A DNA stretch of 64,000 nucleotides from Halomonas sp. QHL1 (GCF_001882345.1 NZ_MINL01000001.1:1009008-1073007); one strand, 5' to 3'. Positions 37,303-46,427 are shown, numbered from the stretch's first letter. The notes: generated by a model not told the origin, from the sequence alone. A program made the numbers and translations.

Positions 37303-37734
37303 TCAGCAATCGCTATTGCCACTGTATTGAGCAAATACCTCCTCCCCCGTTAGTTGCTTGGTTTTTTCTGCCAATGAGTAGTAGGCAGGCTTTTGGTCAA
37401 TAAATACTTGCTCGATAATTTTCCACTCCTCATCGCTATCAAGAAGCCCTATGGGAAGCGCGTAGTGCCCATTCTGCTTTAAACGATAAAACAGGTGCGT
37501 ACCACACTGTTGGCAGAAGCCACGCTCGGCCCACTCTGAAGAACTAAAGGTGGTCACATGCTCTGTACCTTCAAACGTTACATCCTCCGCAAACTCAACG
37601 GCAAATAGCGGGCCTCCACCCCAATTTCGGCACATCGAGCAGTGGCATACGCCGACATGGTTGTTTTTAGTAGTCACGCTGACGCTTACAGCGCCGCAGA
37701 GACAAGCGCCTTTGTGATGAATGGTCTTTGCCAT
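37303..37734 (-). CDS. GFA/CENP-V family zinc protein
   Basis: A 143-residue protein of the glutathione-dependent formaldehyde-activating (GFA) fold. The zinc ligands are conserved: G-A-C-L-C-G-A-V, C-H-C-S-M-C-R and F-C-Q-Q-C-G-T. Many family members have no role in formaldehyde metabolism, so the name indicates only the fold. It is monocistronic and divergent from the pga operon, convergent with the LysR gene. Confidence 0.88.
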   Translation of the reverse strand: MAKTIHHKGACLCGAVSVSVTTKNNHVGVCHCSMCRNWGGGPLFAVEFAEDVTFEGTEHVTTFSSSEWAERGFCQQCGTHLFYRLKQNGHYALPIGLLDSDEEWKIIEQVFIDQKPAYYSLAEKTKQLTGEEVFAQYSGNSDC

Positions 37735-38069
37735 ATCTTCTCTCTCTTCATAACACTTAGTAACTTAAAATAGAGTTTCTAGTTGAATAGTTTGTCGAAA
37801 AAACTTTACCATCAGGATAGACCAAAACTGGTTAAAACTGATTTAAGAGTAACCCTAATTTTTTTACCTATGACGCTAAAACCCACAACCACGGAATTAG
37901 GGTTCGCTCTCATGAGCACTTGATGAACTTTCTCAGTTCTTTTACTGATGATATTCCTCTTCAAGTTCACGTTTTAGTCCAATTTTTACTCGAAGGTACT
38001 CCTATACACTGGAAAGATACATTTAATTACAAATGTATCGTCATTTTCATCCAGGGTAGGAATATCAAC
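37735..38069 (+). promoter_or_regulatory. Promoter and structured leader region of the pga operon
   Basis: This 335-bp non-coding stretch holds two perfect inverted repeats: AACCCTAATT (37851-37860) with AATTAGGGTT (37895-37904), spaced 34 bp, and GATACATTT (38016-38024) with AAATGTATC (38031-38039), spaced 6 bp. The second lies 30 bp before the pgaA start and would form an RNA hairpin. A GGA occurs in the ribosome site TAGGAAT. In E. coli the pga leader is bound by CsrA at GGA motifs; whether that holds here is open. Confidence 0.5.
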
Positions 38070-40499
38070 ATGCATAACCGTCCTAGCTCCCTCCTGCCGA
38101 TTTGCCTACTCGCCTGCCTAACGTCGGGCGTGGCATATGGGCAATCGACGATCGACGCGCAACGCGAAGCATTGGTTATCCAAGCACGTCAGGGGGCTCT
38201 GGAAACATCAATTGATGGCTTACAGACACTTTATCACCAAACACGCGATGTTCGCGTGCGTGAAGATTTAGTAGCGCTACTGGTTCGAGCCGGACGCCAC
38301 CAGGAAGCACTGGCGGTTTGCACCTGGTGCCAAACGGAAAACTACAGTGATTCAGAACTTGCCAATTTAGCGGGGGCCGCGCGGAGCGCAGGTGAGTACG
38401 AACAGGCGCTGGAGTTGTTTCGAACGCTCACCTATCGCGATCCATCAAATGCTCAAGGTTGGCTTGGTCAATCGTTAGTCCATACCGATATGGGCAACTA
38501 TACGCTGGCGGATATATCCCTACAGCAGTACAACCAAGTAGCTGGCACCACGACGACGGCGGGTCTTGAAGCAAGGGGCTACCTAGCCTCACAAACCGCT
38601 AATGCCATGCAAGAACTGGATGCCCGCCAAACATTGGTCGCGCAAGATCCTGGCAACACAAGTGAACTGCATGCACTTTATCGACTAGCGGTAGGCTTGG
38701 GCGCCAGCTCTGCAGCTCGACGTATTATGCAAACCAACCCTGATGTTTTCACTGAGAATGATCGCCTATGGCTTACTTATTATGAAGGGGTTACCGATAT
38801 ACGTCTGGGTATTCATACCGACCAGCCGACCAGAACTCGCAGTGGCTTGGCACAGTTAAATAGCGTGCTGAGTAGTGCGGAAGCACCCCAAGAACTCATC
38901 ACTATCGCCGAGTACGACAAGGTAGTAGCGCTGGCCGAATTAAGACGTTTCTCAGAGGCAGAAGCGCTAGCCGTAAGACTAGAGAGCCAGCACGGCCAGT
39001 TACCCAGCTATGTTGCCCGAGCCAGAGCCCATGCTCTAAATGGCATGGGTCGCCCAAACGAGGCTATCACTCTCTACGAAAACCTGATTCGACAATCCCC
39101 GGCGCAGGCCACAAATCCAGACGATCCGCTTAACGAAGGGCTGTTCTACAGTTACACCGATGCCCAGCGCTTTCGCGATGCTGACAGACTATTAGAAGAG
39201 TGGCGCGCCAATGAACCCGAGCAACGCTTGGACTTCACTCAAACCGTTCGTATCGAAAATCCCAACTACCAAAAAGTATTGATGTTAGGTGTTTTACTTG
39301 ATGCCTGGCGCGGCCGCACCGACGAGGCCAGCGAACGTCTCGCAGAGTATCAGAGCCAAGCACCTGCCGACCCTTACTTGTGGCTGTTAAAAGGCGATAT
39401 TGAGCGTGACCGGGGATTGCCAAGAAGAGCCGAAGAGTCCTTCCAGCAGGCCATCCCTTTATTGTCACCAGAACAGCAGGAAGGCGCAGAACACGGGATA
39501 CTGCTTTCTCGCTTACAGCGCGGCCAGTGGAAAGGAACAACCACCGAAATTGCCAAAGAAATTTCAGAAGCCCGGCCAAGTGCATCAAGGGACGATATGG
39601 CTCGTGAGTGGCGCGAACTGCGTGCTCCTCAGTTGAGCAGCTCGTTTGAGCGTAGTAAGGGCTCAGGCAGTGGCACCCAGGCTTCCCGGGAGTGGACCTA
39701 TGAAGTGCTGCTGGAAGGACCTCGCAATGACAACGGCTCCCGCCCGTTCGCGCAGCGTATTGGCCAGTTCGGCGAGTTTGATGATGAAAATCTCTATGCC
39801 TCTTACAACGTGGCTGGCTACGAATGGAATCTGCACCCTGCCACGGTGACCCTGGCAGCGGGACATGGCTCACAGCTCAACGAGGATTTCATGGCGCTTG
39901 CAGAACTGCAATACGCGCCAACGGATCACATCTCCACCACGCTGGGCGTCGAAATCAACACTAGTGATACTCCACTGCGAGCTCTGCGCGATGGCATTAA
40001 TGCCGACCGCTATCGCGCTGAACTGGCTTATCGTCGCGATGAGCGAGGTGCAGGTGCAATCGGTGTAATGGCTACCGACTTTGACGATAGCAACCTACGC
40101 CAATCTGTGTACGGGTACTGGGACCAAACTCTCTACCACCTAGACCGCTGGCAAATTAATGCTGAGGTTCAAGCGTCTGCTTCGCGTAATGATGAGGTGG
40201 AAGCCAGCTATTTCAATCCAGAACGGGATGCCAGCCTAGCGGGCGTCTTATCAGTTGATTATGAGATTCCGCTCGATTACCGACAGTCCTTTATCCAGAC
40301 CTTCTCGCTAGGTTCAGGTCGTTACTGGCAGAAAGATTACGACAGTGAAAATACATGGTCAGTGGGATACCAGCATAGCTGGGAGCTCGCCCCCAATGTG
40401 AGCTTCGAGTACGGCATCGCACGCGAAAGAGCCGTCTACGACGGCGTTCCTGAATACGACAATGTTATTTCAGCCGGCTTTGTATGGAGATTCCTATGA
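38070..40499 (+). CDS. pgaA: PgaA, poly-beta-1,6-N-acetylglucosamine exporter porin
   Basis: Outer-membrane exporter of PNAG. The 809-residue product (E. coli PgaA has 807) has a signal peptide (about 1-24, ending V-A-Y-G-Q), tetratricopeptide-type helices through about residue 500 and a C-terminal beta-barrel ending in aromatic F-V-W-R-F-L. I use the ATG at 38070, which has TAGGA eight bases upstream and begins directly with the signal peptide; an open frame extends 50 codons upstream through the leader hairpins and is unlikely to be translated. It overlaps pgaB by four bases (ATGA). Confidence 0.93.
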   Translation: MHNRPSSLLPICLLACLTSGVAYGQSTIDAQREALVIQARQGALETSIDGLQTLYHQTRDVRVREDLVALLVRAGRHQEALAVCTWCQTENYSDSELANLAGAARSAGEYEQALELFRTLTYRDPSNAQGWLGQSLVHTDMGNYTLADISLQQYNQVAGTTTTAGLEARGYLASQTANAMQELDARQTLVAQDPGNTSELHALYRLAVGLGASSAARRIMQTNPDVFTENDRLWLTYYEGVTDIRLGIHTDQPTRTRSGLAQLNSVLSSAEAPQELITIAEYDKVVALAELRRFSEAEALAVRLESQHGQLPSYVARARAHALNGMGRPNEAITLYENLIRQSPAQATNPDDPLNEGLFYSYTDAQRFRDADRLLEEWRANEPEQRLDFTQTVRIENPNYQKVLMLGVLLDAWRGRTDEASERLAEYQSQAPADPYLWLLKGDIERDRGLPRRAEESFQQAIPLLSPEQQEGAEHGILLSRLQRGQWKGTTTEIAKEISEARPSASRDDMAREWRELRAPQLSSSFERSKGSGSGTQASREWTYEVLLEGPRNDNGSRPFAQRIGQFGEFDDENLYASYNVAGYEWNLHPATVTLAAGHGSQLNEDFMALAELQYAPTDHISTTLGVEINTSDTPLRALRDGINADRYRAELAYRRDERGAGAIGVMATDFDDSNLRQSVYGYWDQTLYHLDRWQINAEVQASASRNDEVEASYFNPERDASLAGVLSVDYEIPLDYRQSFIQTFSLGSGRYWQKDYDSENTWSVGYQHSWELAPNVSFEYGIARERAVYDGVPEYDNVISAGFVWRFL

Positions 40500-42457
40500 C
40501 ACTCTGGCGCGTCATTATATTGAGTGCGGTATTGCTGGTTATCGTCAATATTCAGCAGGCCCAGGCCGCCCGTTTAACAGGCGATTATGTAGTTATCAGC
40601 TACCACGATATCGTGGATGCCAGTGTCACCCCCGAACTGGATATATACTCGCAGACCATCACCCGTAGTCGGTTAATTGAACACTTCAACCTGATTTCCG
40701 TGGGTGGTTATAACCCGGTAAGTTTGCAACAAATTATTGATGCCAAAGCGGGTGGGCCACCTCTGCCCGAAAAAGCCGTGCTGCTGACCTTCGATGATGG
40801 CTATCGCAGCTTCTACGATATCGTCTTTCCATTACTAAAACTGTATAACTTCCCCGCGGTGCAAGCAGTGGTGGGCAGTTGGTTGGATGTGCCCGCTGGT
40901 GGGCGGGTGAACTATGGCAATATCACCCTCCCCCGCGAACGTTTTCTTACCTGGGAGCAAGTCAAGACCCTAGATGAATCCCCGCTGGTGGAAATTGCCT
41001 CCCACTCTTACGACCTGCATTACGGGGCTAAGGGCAACCCCATGGGCAACGAGCAAGCGGCCGCCGTAACCAGCATCTGGGATGAGCGCAACGGTTACGA
41101 AAGCGAGGCGGACTACCTGGAACGGCTACGTGAAGATATGGCGCGGACGCAGCAGCGTTTTCAAGAGCAGATGGGCCAATCTCCACGCATCATGGTCTGG
41201 CCTTACGGCGCCTACAGTGAAGCGACACTCAATCTAGCCGCGGAATATGGCATGGACTACACCTTCAGCCTACTCAGCGCGCCTAATCAGCTTAGCGACC
41301 CCATGCGGGCCATGAACCGCTATCTCATCGACCAGGAAACCAGCCTGGAAACCATAGAAGAGATCCTTGCCAACCGCGTGTGGGAGCTAGAAAAGCTGCG
41401 TATTGTGCATGTTGACCTGGATTATGTGTATGACCCTGATCCCATTCAGCAGGAGCAAAATCTCGACAGGCTCATCGAGCGTATCGCCGAGTACGGCGTC
41501 AGCACCGTTTATCTTCAGGCCTATGCAGACCCCGATGGCGACGGCGTTGCCGATGAGCTTTACTTCCCCAACCGCCACCTACCGGTTAGAGCCGATCTTT
41601 TTAACCGCGTCGCTTGGCAGTTAAAAAAACGCGCCAATGTAAAGGTCTACGCGTGGATGCCGGTGCTAGCGTTTGACTTGGGATCTGGTTATCAATATGT
41701 CACCGATGTAAGAACTGGCCAGGAGTCACCCGATCAATACCGTCGACTTTCTCCCTACGTACAAGAAAACCGCAACATCATTCGAGAAATCTATCTAGAT
41801 CTTGGCCGACTAACCAAGTTCGACGGCTTGCTGTTTCACGATGACGCCTTCTTTACCGACTTTGAAGACGCCAACCCAGAAGCCTTGGCAGCCTATGAAA
41901 GCGCTTCTTTACCAAGAGATATAAACGCAATTCGCGACGACGATGGCCTGATGGATTCATGGACTCGCTTTAAAATGGAGTATTTAACCGATCTCACTTT
42001 AGAGCTGGAGCGGGCGGCTAACTACTACCGCCAGACTGACAACAAGACATTCACCACGGCTCGCAATATATATGCCGTCACGGTGATGGAGCCAAACAGC
42101 AAGCGCTGGTTTGCCCAAGACATTCAAAACTTCGCCAATGGCTACGACTACGTCGCCGTGATGGCCATGCCCTACATGGAGGAAGCGGACAATCCTAATG
42201 AGTGGTTGAGGAGCCTTGCCCAGCGTTCGCTAGCACAGGTAAGCGCCGACCAATTGGTCTTTGAACTGCAAGCACAGGATTGGCGCACCCAAACCCCCAT
42301 ACCCAGTGAGGAGATGGCCCAATGGGTGCGCATACTGCGCGAAGAGGGCATCAAAAACATTGGCTATTATCCGGATGATTTTCATCAAAACCATCCTGCC
42401 ATGAATGTGATGAGGCCAGTGTTCTCCATCGGACGTCGGTTTAAGGCCATCCCATGA
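40496..42457 (+). CDS. pgaB: PgaB, poly-beta-1,6-N-acetylglucosamine N-deacetylase/hydrolase
   Basis: Periplasmic enzyme that partly de-N-acetylates PNAG so that it can be exported. The N-terminal NodB-type deacetylase domain has L-T-F-D-D-G-Y (D100, D101) and the metal ligands in A-S-H-S-Y-D-L-H-Y (H170, H175). The C-terminal glycoside-hydrolase-like domain has I-V-H-V-D-L-D-Y-V-Y-D, A-Y-A-D-P-D-G-D-G-V and L-F-H-D-D-A-F. E. coli PgaB is a lipoprotein, but this N terminus has no lipobox cysteine, only a Sec-like signal ending A-Q-A-A. The ATG at 40496 has GGAG six bases upstream; 40484 is an in-frame alternative. Confidence 0.94.
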   Translation: MTLWRVIILSAVLLVIVNIQQAQAARLTGDYVVISYHDIVDASVTPELDIYSQTITRSRLIEHFNLISVGGYNPVSLQQIIDAKAGGPPLPEKAVLLTFDDGYRSFYDIVFPLLKLYNFPAVQAVVGSWLDVPAGGRVNYGNITLPRERFLTWEQVKTLDESPLVEIASHSYDLHYGAKGNPMGNEQAAAVTSIWDERNGYESEADYLERLREDMARTQQRFQEQMGQSPRIMVWPYGAYSEATLNLAAEYGMDYTFSLLSAPNQLSDPMRAMNRYLIDQETSLETIEEILANRVWELEKLRIVHVDLDYVYDPDPIQQEQNLDRLIERIAEYGVSTVYLQAYADPDGDGVADELYFPNRHLPVRADLFNRVAWQLKKRANVKVYAWMPVLAFDLGSGYQYVTDVRTGQESPDQYRRLSPYVQENRNIIREIYLDLGRLTKFDGLLFHDDAFFTDFEDANPEALAAYESASLPRDINAIRDDDGLMDSWTRFKMEYLTDLTLELERAANYYRQTDNKTFTTARNIYAVTVMEPNSKRWFAQDIQNFANGYDYVAVMAMPYMEEADNPNEWLRSLAQRSLAQVSADQLVFELQAQDWRTQTPIPSEEMAQWVRILREEGIKNIGYYPDDFHQNHPAMNVMRPVFSIGRRFKAIP

Positions 42458-43704
42458 ACATACTCGACTCTCTGGCGGTCTTCACCCTGGGCTACCCCAG
42501 CTTAATGGCGACCATATGGATCTGTGGAGGCATCTATTTTTACCTGCATTGGGAGCGCAAGCAGCCCTGGCCAAACACGTTTGTATGGGACGAAAACACC
42601 CCTAGCGTCACGGTGCTACTGCCCTGTTATAACGAAGGAGCCAATGTGGATGAAACGGTTCATCACCTTTTCAAACAGAACTACCCGCACATGGAAGTTA
42701 TTGCCGTTAACGATGGCAGCAAAGATGACACCGGCAGCCGACTTGACGCCTTAGCGCTGAAGTACCCCGCGTTAACCGTGCTCCACCAAGACAATCAAGG
42801 CAAAGCTAGTGCCTTGAATAATGGATTAAGCCAAGCCACCGGCGACATCATCGTCGGGATTGATGGTGACGCGATACTCGACTACGACGCCATTGGGTAT
42901 ATGGTTGGCCATTTTCTTAGCAGCCCAAAGGTGAGTGGGGTTACCGGAAACCCCAGGGTGAGAACTCGCTCCACCGCTATCGGCAAGATTCAAACCGGCG
43001 AGTTTTCCGCCATTATCGGCCTGATCAAGCGTGCACAGCGCATATACGGAATGGTATTTACCATTTCCGGCGTCATTTGTGCGTTTCGGCGTAAAGCACT
43101 GGAAGAAATTGGCGGTTGGAACACCGATATGATCACCGAAGATATCGATGTTAGTTGGCGCTTACAGATTTTAGGTGGGCAAGTTCGCTACGAGCCCAGA
43201 GCCATGTGTTGGGTGCTTATGCCCGAAACTCTGCGCGGGCTCTTCAAGCAGCGACTTCGGTGGGCCCAAGGTGGCGGCGAGGTTTTCCTACGCTACTTCT
43301 CCCAGACTATTCGCTGGAAAAACCGCGGTTTCTGGCTCCTCATGCTGGAATATATCGTCAGTGTGGCCTGGTGCTACTCAGTGATCGCACTGTTGATCGC
43401 CTGGCTGGTTTCTCAAGTTGTAATGCCCATGGCATGGCCCATTACCGCACAGTTGCTCACCTATTTTGGCAGCATCCTGATCGCCATCAGCTTTATCCAG
43501 TTCACTGTCAGTTTCTATATTGACAGCCGCTACGATAAAGAGATATTCCGCTGCGTTTACTGGAGTATCTGGTACCCGTTCGCCTATTGGATCATCAATA
43601 TGGTCACCGTCGTTATCGCCTTTCCCAGAGCCATGATGCGCCAAAAGGGAAGGCCCGCCACCTGGACTAGTCCGGACAGAGGGGAGCAATTCCATGAACA
43701 ATAA
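42454..43704 (+). CDS. pgaC: PgaC, poly-beta-1,6-N-acetylglucosamine synthase
   Basis: Family-2 inner-membrane glycosyltransferase that polymerises GlcNAc from UDP-GlcNAc. Hydrophobic helix at 11-32, then the GT-A domain with P-C-Y-N-E-G, N-D-G-S, D-G-D (137-139), T-E-D (228-230) and Q-R-L-R-W (266-270), then three or four C-terminal helices. The 416-residue length is near the E. coli value. ATG overlaps the pgaB stop by four bases. In E. coli PgaC and PgaD together bind c-di-GMP, which activates synthesis. Confidence 0.95.
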   Translation: MNILDSLAVFTLGYPSLMATIWICGGIYFYLHWERKQPWPNTFVWDENTPSVTVLLPCYNEGANVDETVHHLFKQNYPHMEVIAVNDGSKDDTGSRLDALALKYPALTVLHQDNQGKASALNNGLSQATGDIIVGIDGDAILDYDAIGYMVGHFLSSPKVSGVTGNPRVRTRSTAIGKIQTGEFSAIIGLIKRAQRIYGMVFTISGVICAFRRKALEEIGGWNTDMITEDIDVSWRLQILGGQVRYEPRAMCWVLMPETLRGLFKQRLRWAQGGGEVFLRYFSQTIRWKNRGFWLLMLEYIVSVAWCYSVIALLIAWLVSQVVMPMAWPITAQLLTYFGSILIAISFIQFTVSFYIDSRYDKEIFRCVYWSIWYPFAYWIINMVTVVIAFPRAMMRQKGRPATWTSPDRGEQFHEQ

Positions 43705-44104
43705 ACTAATGCCCGTTATCATCGATAACCCCTGCCAGAAAGGTTGGGGCTACAGATCCCGCGATACCTTAATCACCCTGGCCACCCTCGCACTGTGGAT
43801 ACTGGTGATATCCAGGATGTATATGTTCTTTATTGTGGAAGAAGCGATTCTTGAAAAGCTCTACGCTTCTGTAATGATCAAGGTGGTGCTAATCGGTTTT
43901 GTGGTCACCTTCCTGACCTTTCACTGCTGGGCCGTTTATAAAAAATATCTTTACACTAGCTACTTAAAGCGGCAGCTGCGCCACCTCCAGCAGCCAACGC
44001 TGACAATAGAGAACGACACGGATAACGAAATAGACTGCAAAATCGAAAGCTACCAAATGCACGAACAAGAAAAAGCCGGCATACCCAACCAAGCAACTAG
44101 CTAA
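43694..44104 (+). CDS. pgaD: PgaD, accessory subunit of the PNAG synthase
   Basis: A 136-residue inner-membrane protein with two hydrophobic helices (about 24-46 and 58-78), a proline-containing N terminus with I-I-D-N-P, and an acidic cytoplasmic tail. This topology and its position (overlapping pgaC by 11 bases at the end of the operon) are those of PgaD. Sequence conservation in the family is low, so context carries much of the call. A 12-bp hairpin follows. Confidence 0.88.
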   Translation: MNNKLMPVIIDNPCQKGWGYRSRDTLITLATLALWILVISRMYMFFIVEEAILEKLYASVMIKVVLIGFVVTFLTFHCWAVYKKYLYTSYLKRQLRHLQQPTLTIENDTDNEIDCKIESYQMHEQEKAGIPNQATS

Positions 44105-44118
44105 ACCAGCACGCGTCA

Positions 44119-44148
44119 TTCCATTCAGGCCTCAAAGCCTGAATGGAA
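44119..44148. terminator. Hairpin after pgaD
   Basis: TTCCATTCAGGC and GCCTGAATGGAA form a perfect 12-bp stem with a 6-nt loop, 15 bp past the pgaD stop. It lacks a T-run on the plus strand, so termination efficiency is uncertain. Confidence 0.5.
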
Positions 44149-44418
44149 AGCACTTCTTCGCTTAATAACAAGCATGTCAGGTACGCAAAGCGAGGCACCC
44201 AAGCAGCGCCAAAGCCTAAGGCAGGCGAGCCAATCTTTCCGCCCATGCATCTCCGCATTTATTAGTACGAAAGATGGGGGCTTAGAGCCTGCAGCAGAGA
44301 TATGTACTCATCATATGCACATAACTCGAACCACCGAGTAAGCCCAACACAACCATTAAGGTTATAATCACAGACTATGCCAAACCCACTCGAATAATGA
44401 ACGCTCAGCCCCAGGCCT
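44149..44418. promoter_or_regulatory. Intergenic region before rlmF
   Basis: No coding signal. A TATAAT at 44363-44368 is a possible -10 for rlmF, without a clear -35. Nothing else recognisable. Confidence 0.35.
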
Positions 44419-45363
44419 ATGACTGTGAACACCCTCCATCGAAATGAAAAAAGCCGAGCCAAACCTGTTCGCAAAGGCCTGCACCCTAGGAATCTACACA
44501 ACCAAGGCTATGACTTCCCCGCTCTCGTAAAAAGCCACCCAGCACTAGCTCCCCATGTGAAACCGAACGCTCATGGCGCACTTTCCATCGATTTCGCAGA
44601 CCCATTGGCAGTCAAAACGCTCAACGCCGCGTTATTAAACCGATACTACAATATTGTCGACTGGGACATTCCAGAAGGCGCGCTTTGCCCTCCCATCCCA
44701 GGCAGAGCCGACTATATCCATTACATGGCGGACTTAATTGCGCTTGGACGCGAACAGCCCAGCATCAAGCTGCTCGATATAGGGACGGGAGCCAATGGCA
44801 TCTACCCGCTACTGGCCTGCCAAATTTACGGCTGGCAGTGTGTGGGTAGTGACATTAACGTTCGGTCACTTGAGAACGTAGCCACGATCATCACCAACAA
44901 CCCCACCCTTAAAGATTGCTTCACGTTGCGCACGCAGCACGATAAAAACCACATTTTTGAAGGGATCATTCAAGCTGGGGAGTTCTTTGACGTCAGCGTA
45001 TGCAACCCACCCTTCCATGCCTCGCTCGATGAAGCTCTTAAAGGTAGCCAGCTCAAACACAATAACCTTGCGCGTAGTCGCGGTGAACAAAAAGCAAAAA
45101 CCAAATCTCCCGTTTTGAACTTTGGCGGGCTAGGGGCAGAGCTTTGGTGTAAGGGGGGCGAACAGCTGTTTCTCAAAAAGCTAATAAGAGAAAGCCAAGT
45201 GTATTCAACTCAATGCCGCTGGTTTAGCAGCCTGGTTTCAAAAACCGACAATGTTAAGCCTGCAATGAAGTTGATTCGTAAGCTAGGTGCCGTTGATATA
45301 CGGGAAATAGAGATGAAGCAGGGAAATAAAGTTACCAGAGTATTGGCCTGGACATTTATGTGA
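44419..45363 (+). CDS. rlmF: 23S rRNA (adenine(1618)-N(6))-methyltransferase
   Basis: Methylates A1618 of 23S rRNA with SAM. The 314-residue protein has the family start G-L-H-P-R-N-L-H-N-Q-G-Y-D-F, D-W-D-I-P-E-G-A-L-C-P-P-I-P-G-R-A-D-Y, SAM loop L-D-I-G-T-G-A-N-G-I-Y and the catalytic N-P-P-F. All are diagnostic for RlmF. It is a single gene located next to the foreign region that follows. Confidence 0.94.
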   Translation: MTVNTLHRNEKSRAKPVRKGLHPRNLHNQGYDFPALVKSHPALAPHVKPNAHGALSIDFADPLAVKTLNAALLNRYYNIVDWDIPEGALCPPIPGRADYIHYMADLIALGREQPSIKLLDIGTGANGIYPLLACQIYGWQCVGSDINVRSLENVATIITNNPTLKDCFTLRTQHDKNHIFEGIIQAGEFFDVSVCNPPFHASLDEALKGSQLKHNNLARSRGEQKAKTKSPVLNFGGLGAELWCKGGEQLFLKKLIRESQVYSTQCRWFSSLVSKTDNVKPAMKLIRKLGAVDIREIEMKQGNKVTRVLAWTFM

Positions 45364-45399
45364 GCCGTACCCGAGGTGGCGCATGATGGTACGACGCCT

Positions 45400-45571
45400 G
45401 CCGTGAGATTAGTCCGATTAGCACATCGCCCTAGAAGAAGACACGGCAAGTCGAACTTGTGCTCAATCAGATAGTACACTGCATGTTCAAAGATGCTGGT
45501 TAGAGCTGATCTTGGTAGTTGATCACCACCATGGCATTTTGATCGTGGTTATAAGGCTTGAAGCGCGGCAT
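45400..45571 (-). pseudogene. Remnant of an IS1182-type transposase N terminus
   Basis: Read on the minus strand from 45571, with a GAGGAG ribosome site, the frame gives M-P-R-F-K-P-Y-N, then N-A-M-V-V-I-N-Y-Q-D-Q-L, typical of the start of IS1182-family transposases. A TAA then interrupts it where Gln is expected, and one base is missing in the following Gly codon; the next frame continues with F-E-H-A-V-Y-Y-L-I-E-H-K-F-D-L, again as in these transposases. Homology then stops. So there are a nonsense mutation, a 1-bp deletion and a truncation. The bases upstream of the ATG as far as about 45650 look like an IS left end. Confidence 0.75.
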
Positions 45572-45637
45572 GCTGACTACTCCTCATCTGTTTTTCCCGA
45601 TCCTACCAAACTTAGGCGTCAAAGGGGTTTTTCTACA

Positions 45638-45716
45638 GCCTCAACGTTTGGTTAAGGGGCGGGCTTTAGCCTGTCCCGAGTGAGCGAAGCGAACGGCCTT
45701 GAAACGTTTGTTAGGC
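45638..45716 (-). other. Integron-type attC recombination site
   Basis: On the minus strand the R'' box GCCTAAC (45716-45710) overlaps the stop codon of the adjacent gene, and 79 bp later a GTTGAGGC (45645-45638) stands where R' (GTTRRRY) is expected, with one extra base. Between them are inverted blocks TTCAAGG/CCTTAA and a 10-bp stem GGGACAGGCT/GGGGCGGGCT-type around AA. Size and layout fit attC. The imperfect R' suggests decay or disturbance by the neighbouring IS remnant. Confidence 0.65.
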
Positions 45717-46427
45717 GTTATTTAAGTACTCATCGACGACGTTCCACGTGCTCGTCAGTAACTTTGCACGATCTTCCGAGTCGGCCGCGTGAGCCTCGCC
45801 GTGGCGCAATGGGTCAGCTGCCGCCTTTATTGCGCGGATGGTTTGTTCGTCGCTACCAGAAACTTCTCGGAGTTTTGCCCACTGTGTGGACTTATTATCG
45901 GCAGACAAACCATGCACAGCGGCACAATGATGGCGCAGTGACTCAATTGCACGATAGCAGTAAAAGCCAGTGTCATCAGCGTGCTTCATGGCGGAAACTA
46001 GATCACTGAAGCAGCGATTCAAGAGCATACCGTTTGGACCAATTGTCTTCTCCCTGAGTTTGAACAGGGCGTCTTGCAAGTCGACTGTATTGTCTCGATC
46101 GGCAAGGCATGGAATATCAATGCCAAAGACGTAATCGATTTCGCGGCTTTGATTTAGGACACGGGTAATCTCAAAGTCGTAGGCGTAACCTTTGAGATAG
46201 CCCACCATTGCCAAATGGTTTTGGATAATATTTTTAACGACATTTCGTAAATCAAATATATCCCAATCGTGCTCACTCTCTATCCACACAGCAATCTGGT
46301 TTAAAACGATGCTTATTCTTGCTGTGCCATTTACTCCTGATGCGACATGTGAAAATCCTAGGGTAATTTGAAGCGATAACTGAGCTCGCTCTGGAACTAC
46401 AACGCCACTGAAGAAGTACGGTTCCAT
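45711..46427 (-). CDS. Gene-cassette protein of unknown function
   Basis: I do not recognise a family. The 238 residues have no signal peptide or membrane helix. The first half looks like mixed alpha/beta, the second half is helical with C-Y-R-A-I-E-S-L-R-H-H-C, W-A-K-L-R-E and A-D-P-L-R-H-G-E. The final helix-rich part with R-H-G recalls HEPN-like folds, but this is weak. Base composition is more A+T-rich than its neighbours and there is no clear ribosome site. GTTAGGC stands 10 bases before the ATG and the stop codon is inside an attC R'' box, so it has the exact borders of an integron cassette. Confidence 0.72.
   Translation of the reverse strand: MEPYFFSGVVVPERAQLSLQITLGFSHVASGVNGTARISIVLNQIAVWIESEHDWDIFDLRNVVKNIIQNHLAMVGYLKGYAYDFEITRVLNQSREIDYVFGIDIPCLADRDNTVDLQDALFKLREKTIGPNGMLLNRCFSDLVSAMKHADDTGFYCYRAIESLRHHCAAVHGLSADNKSTQWAKLREVSGSDEQTIRAIKAAADPLRHGEAHAADSEDRAKLLTSTWNVVDEYLNNA

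Noticed and set aside
37920..38069. 50-codon N-terminal extension of PgaA
   Set aside because: The extension crosses the leader inverted repeats, has no homology, and a good ribosome site with a signal peptide begins at 38070.
44262..44501. 79-codon minus-strand frame before rlmF
   Set aside because: Overlaps the rlmF start on the other strand, and has no ribosome site or family resemblance.
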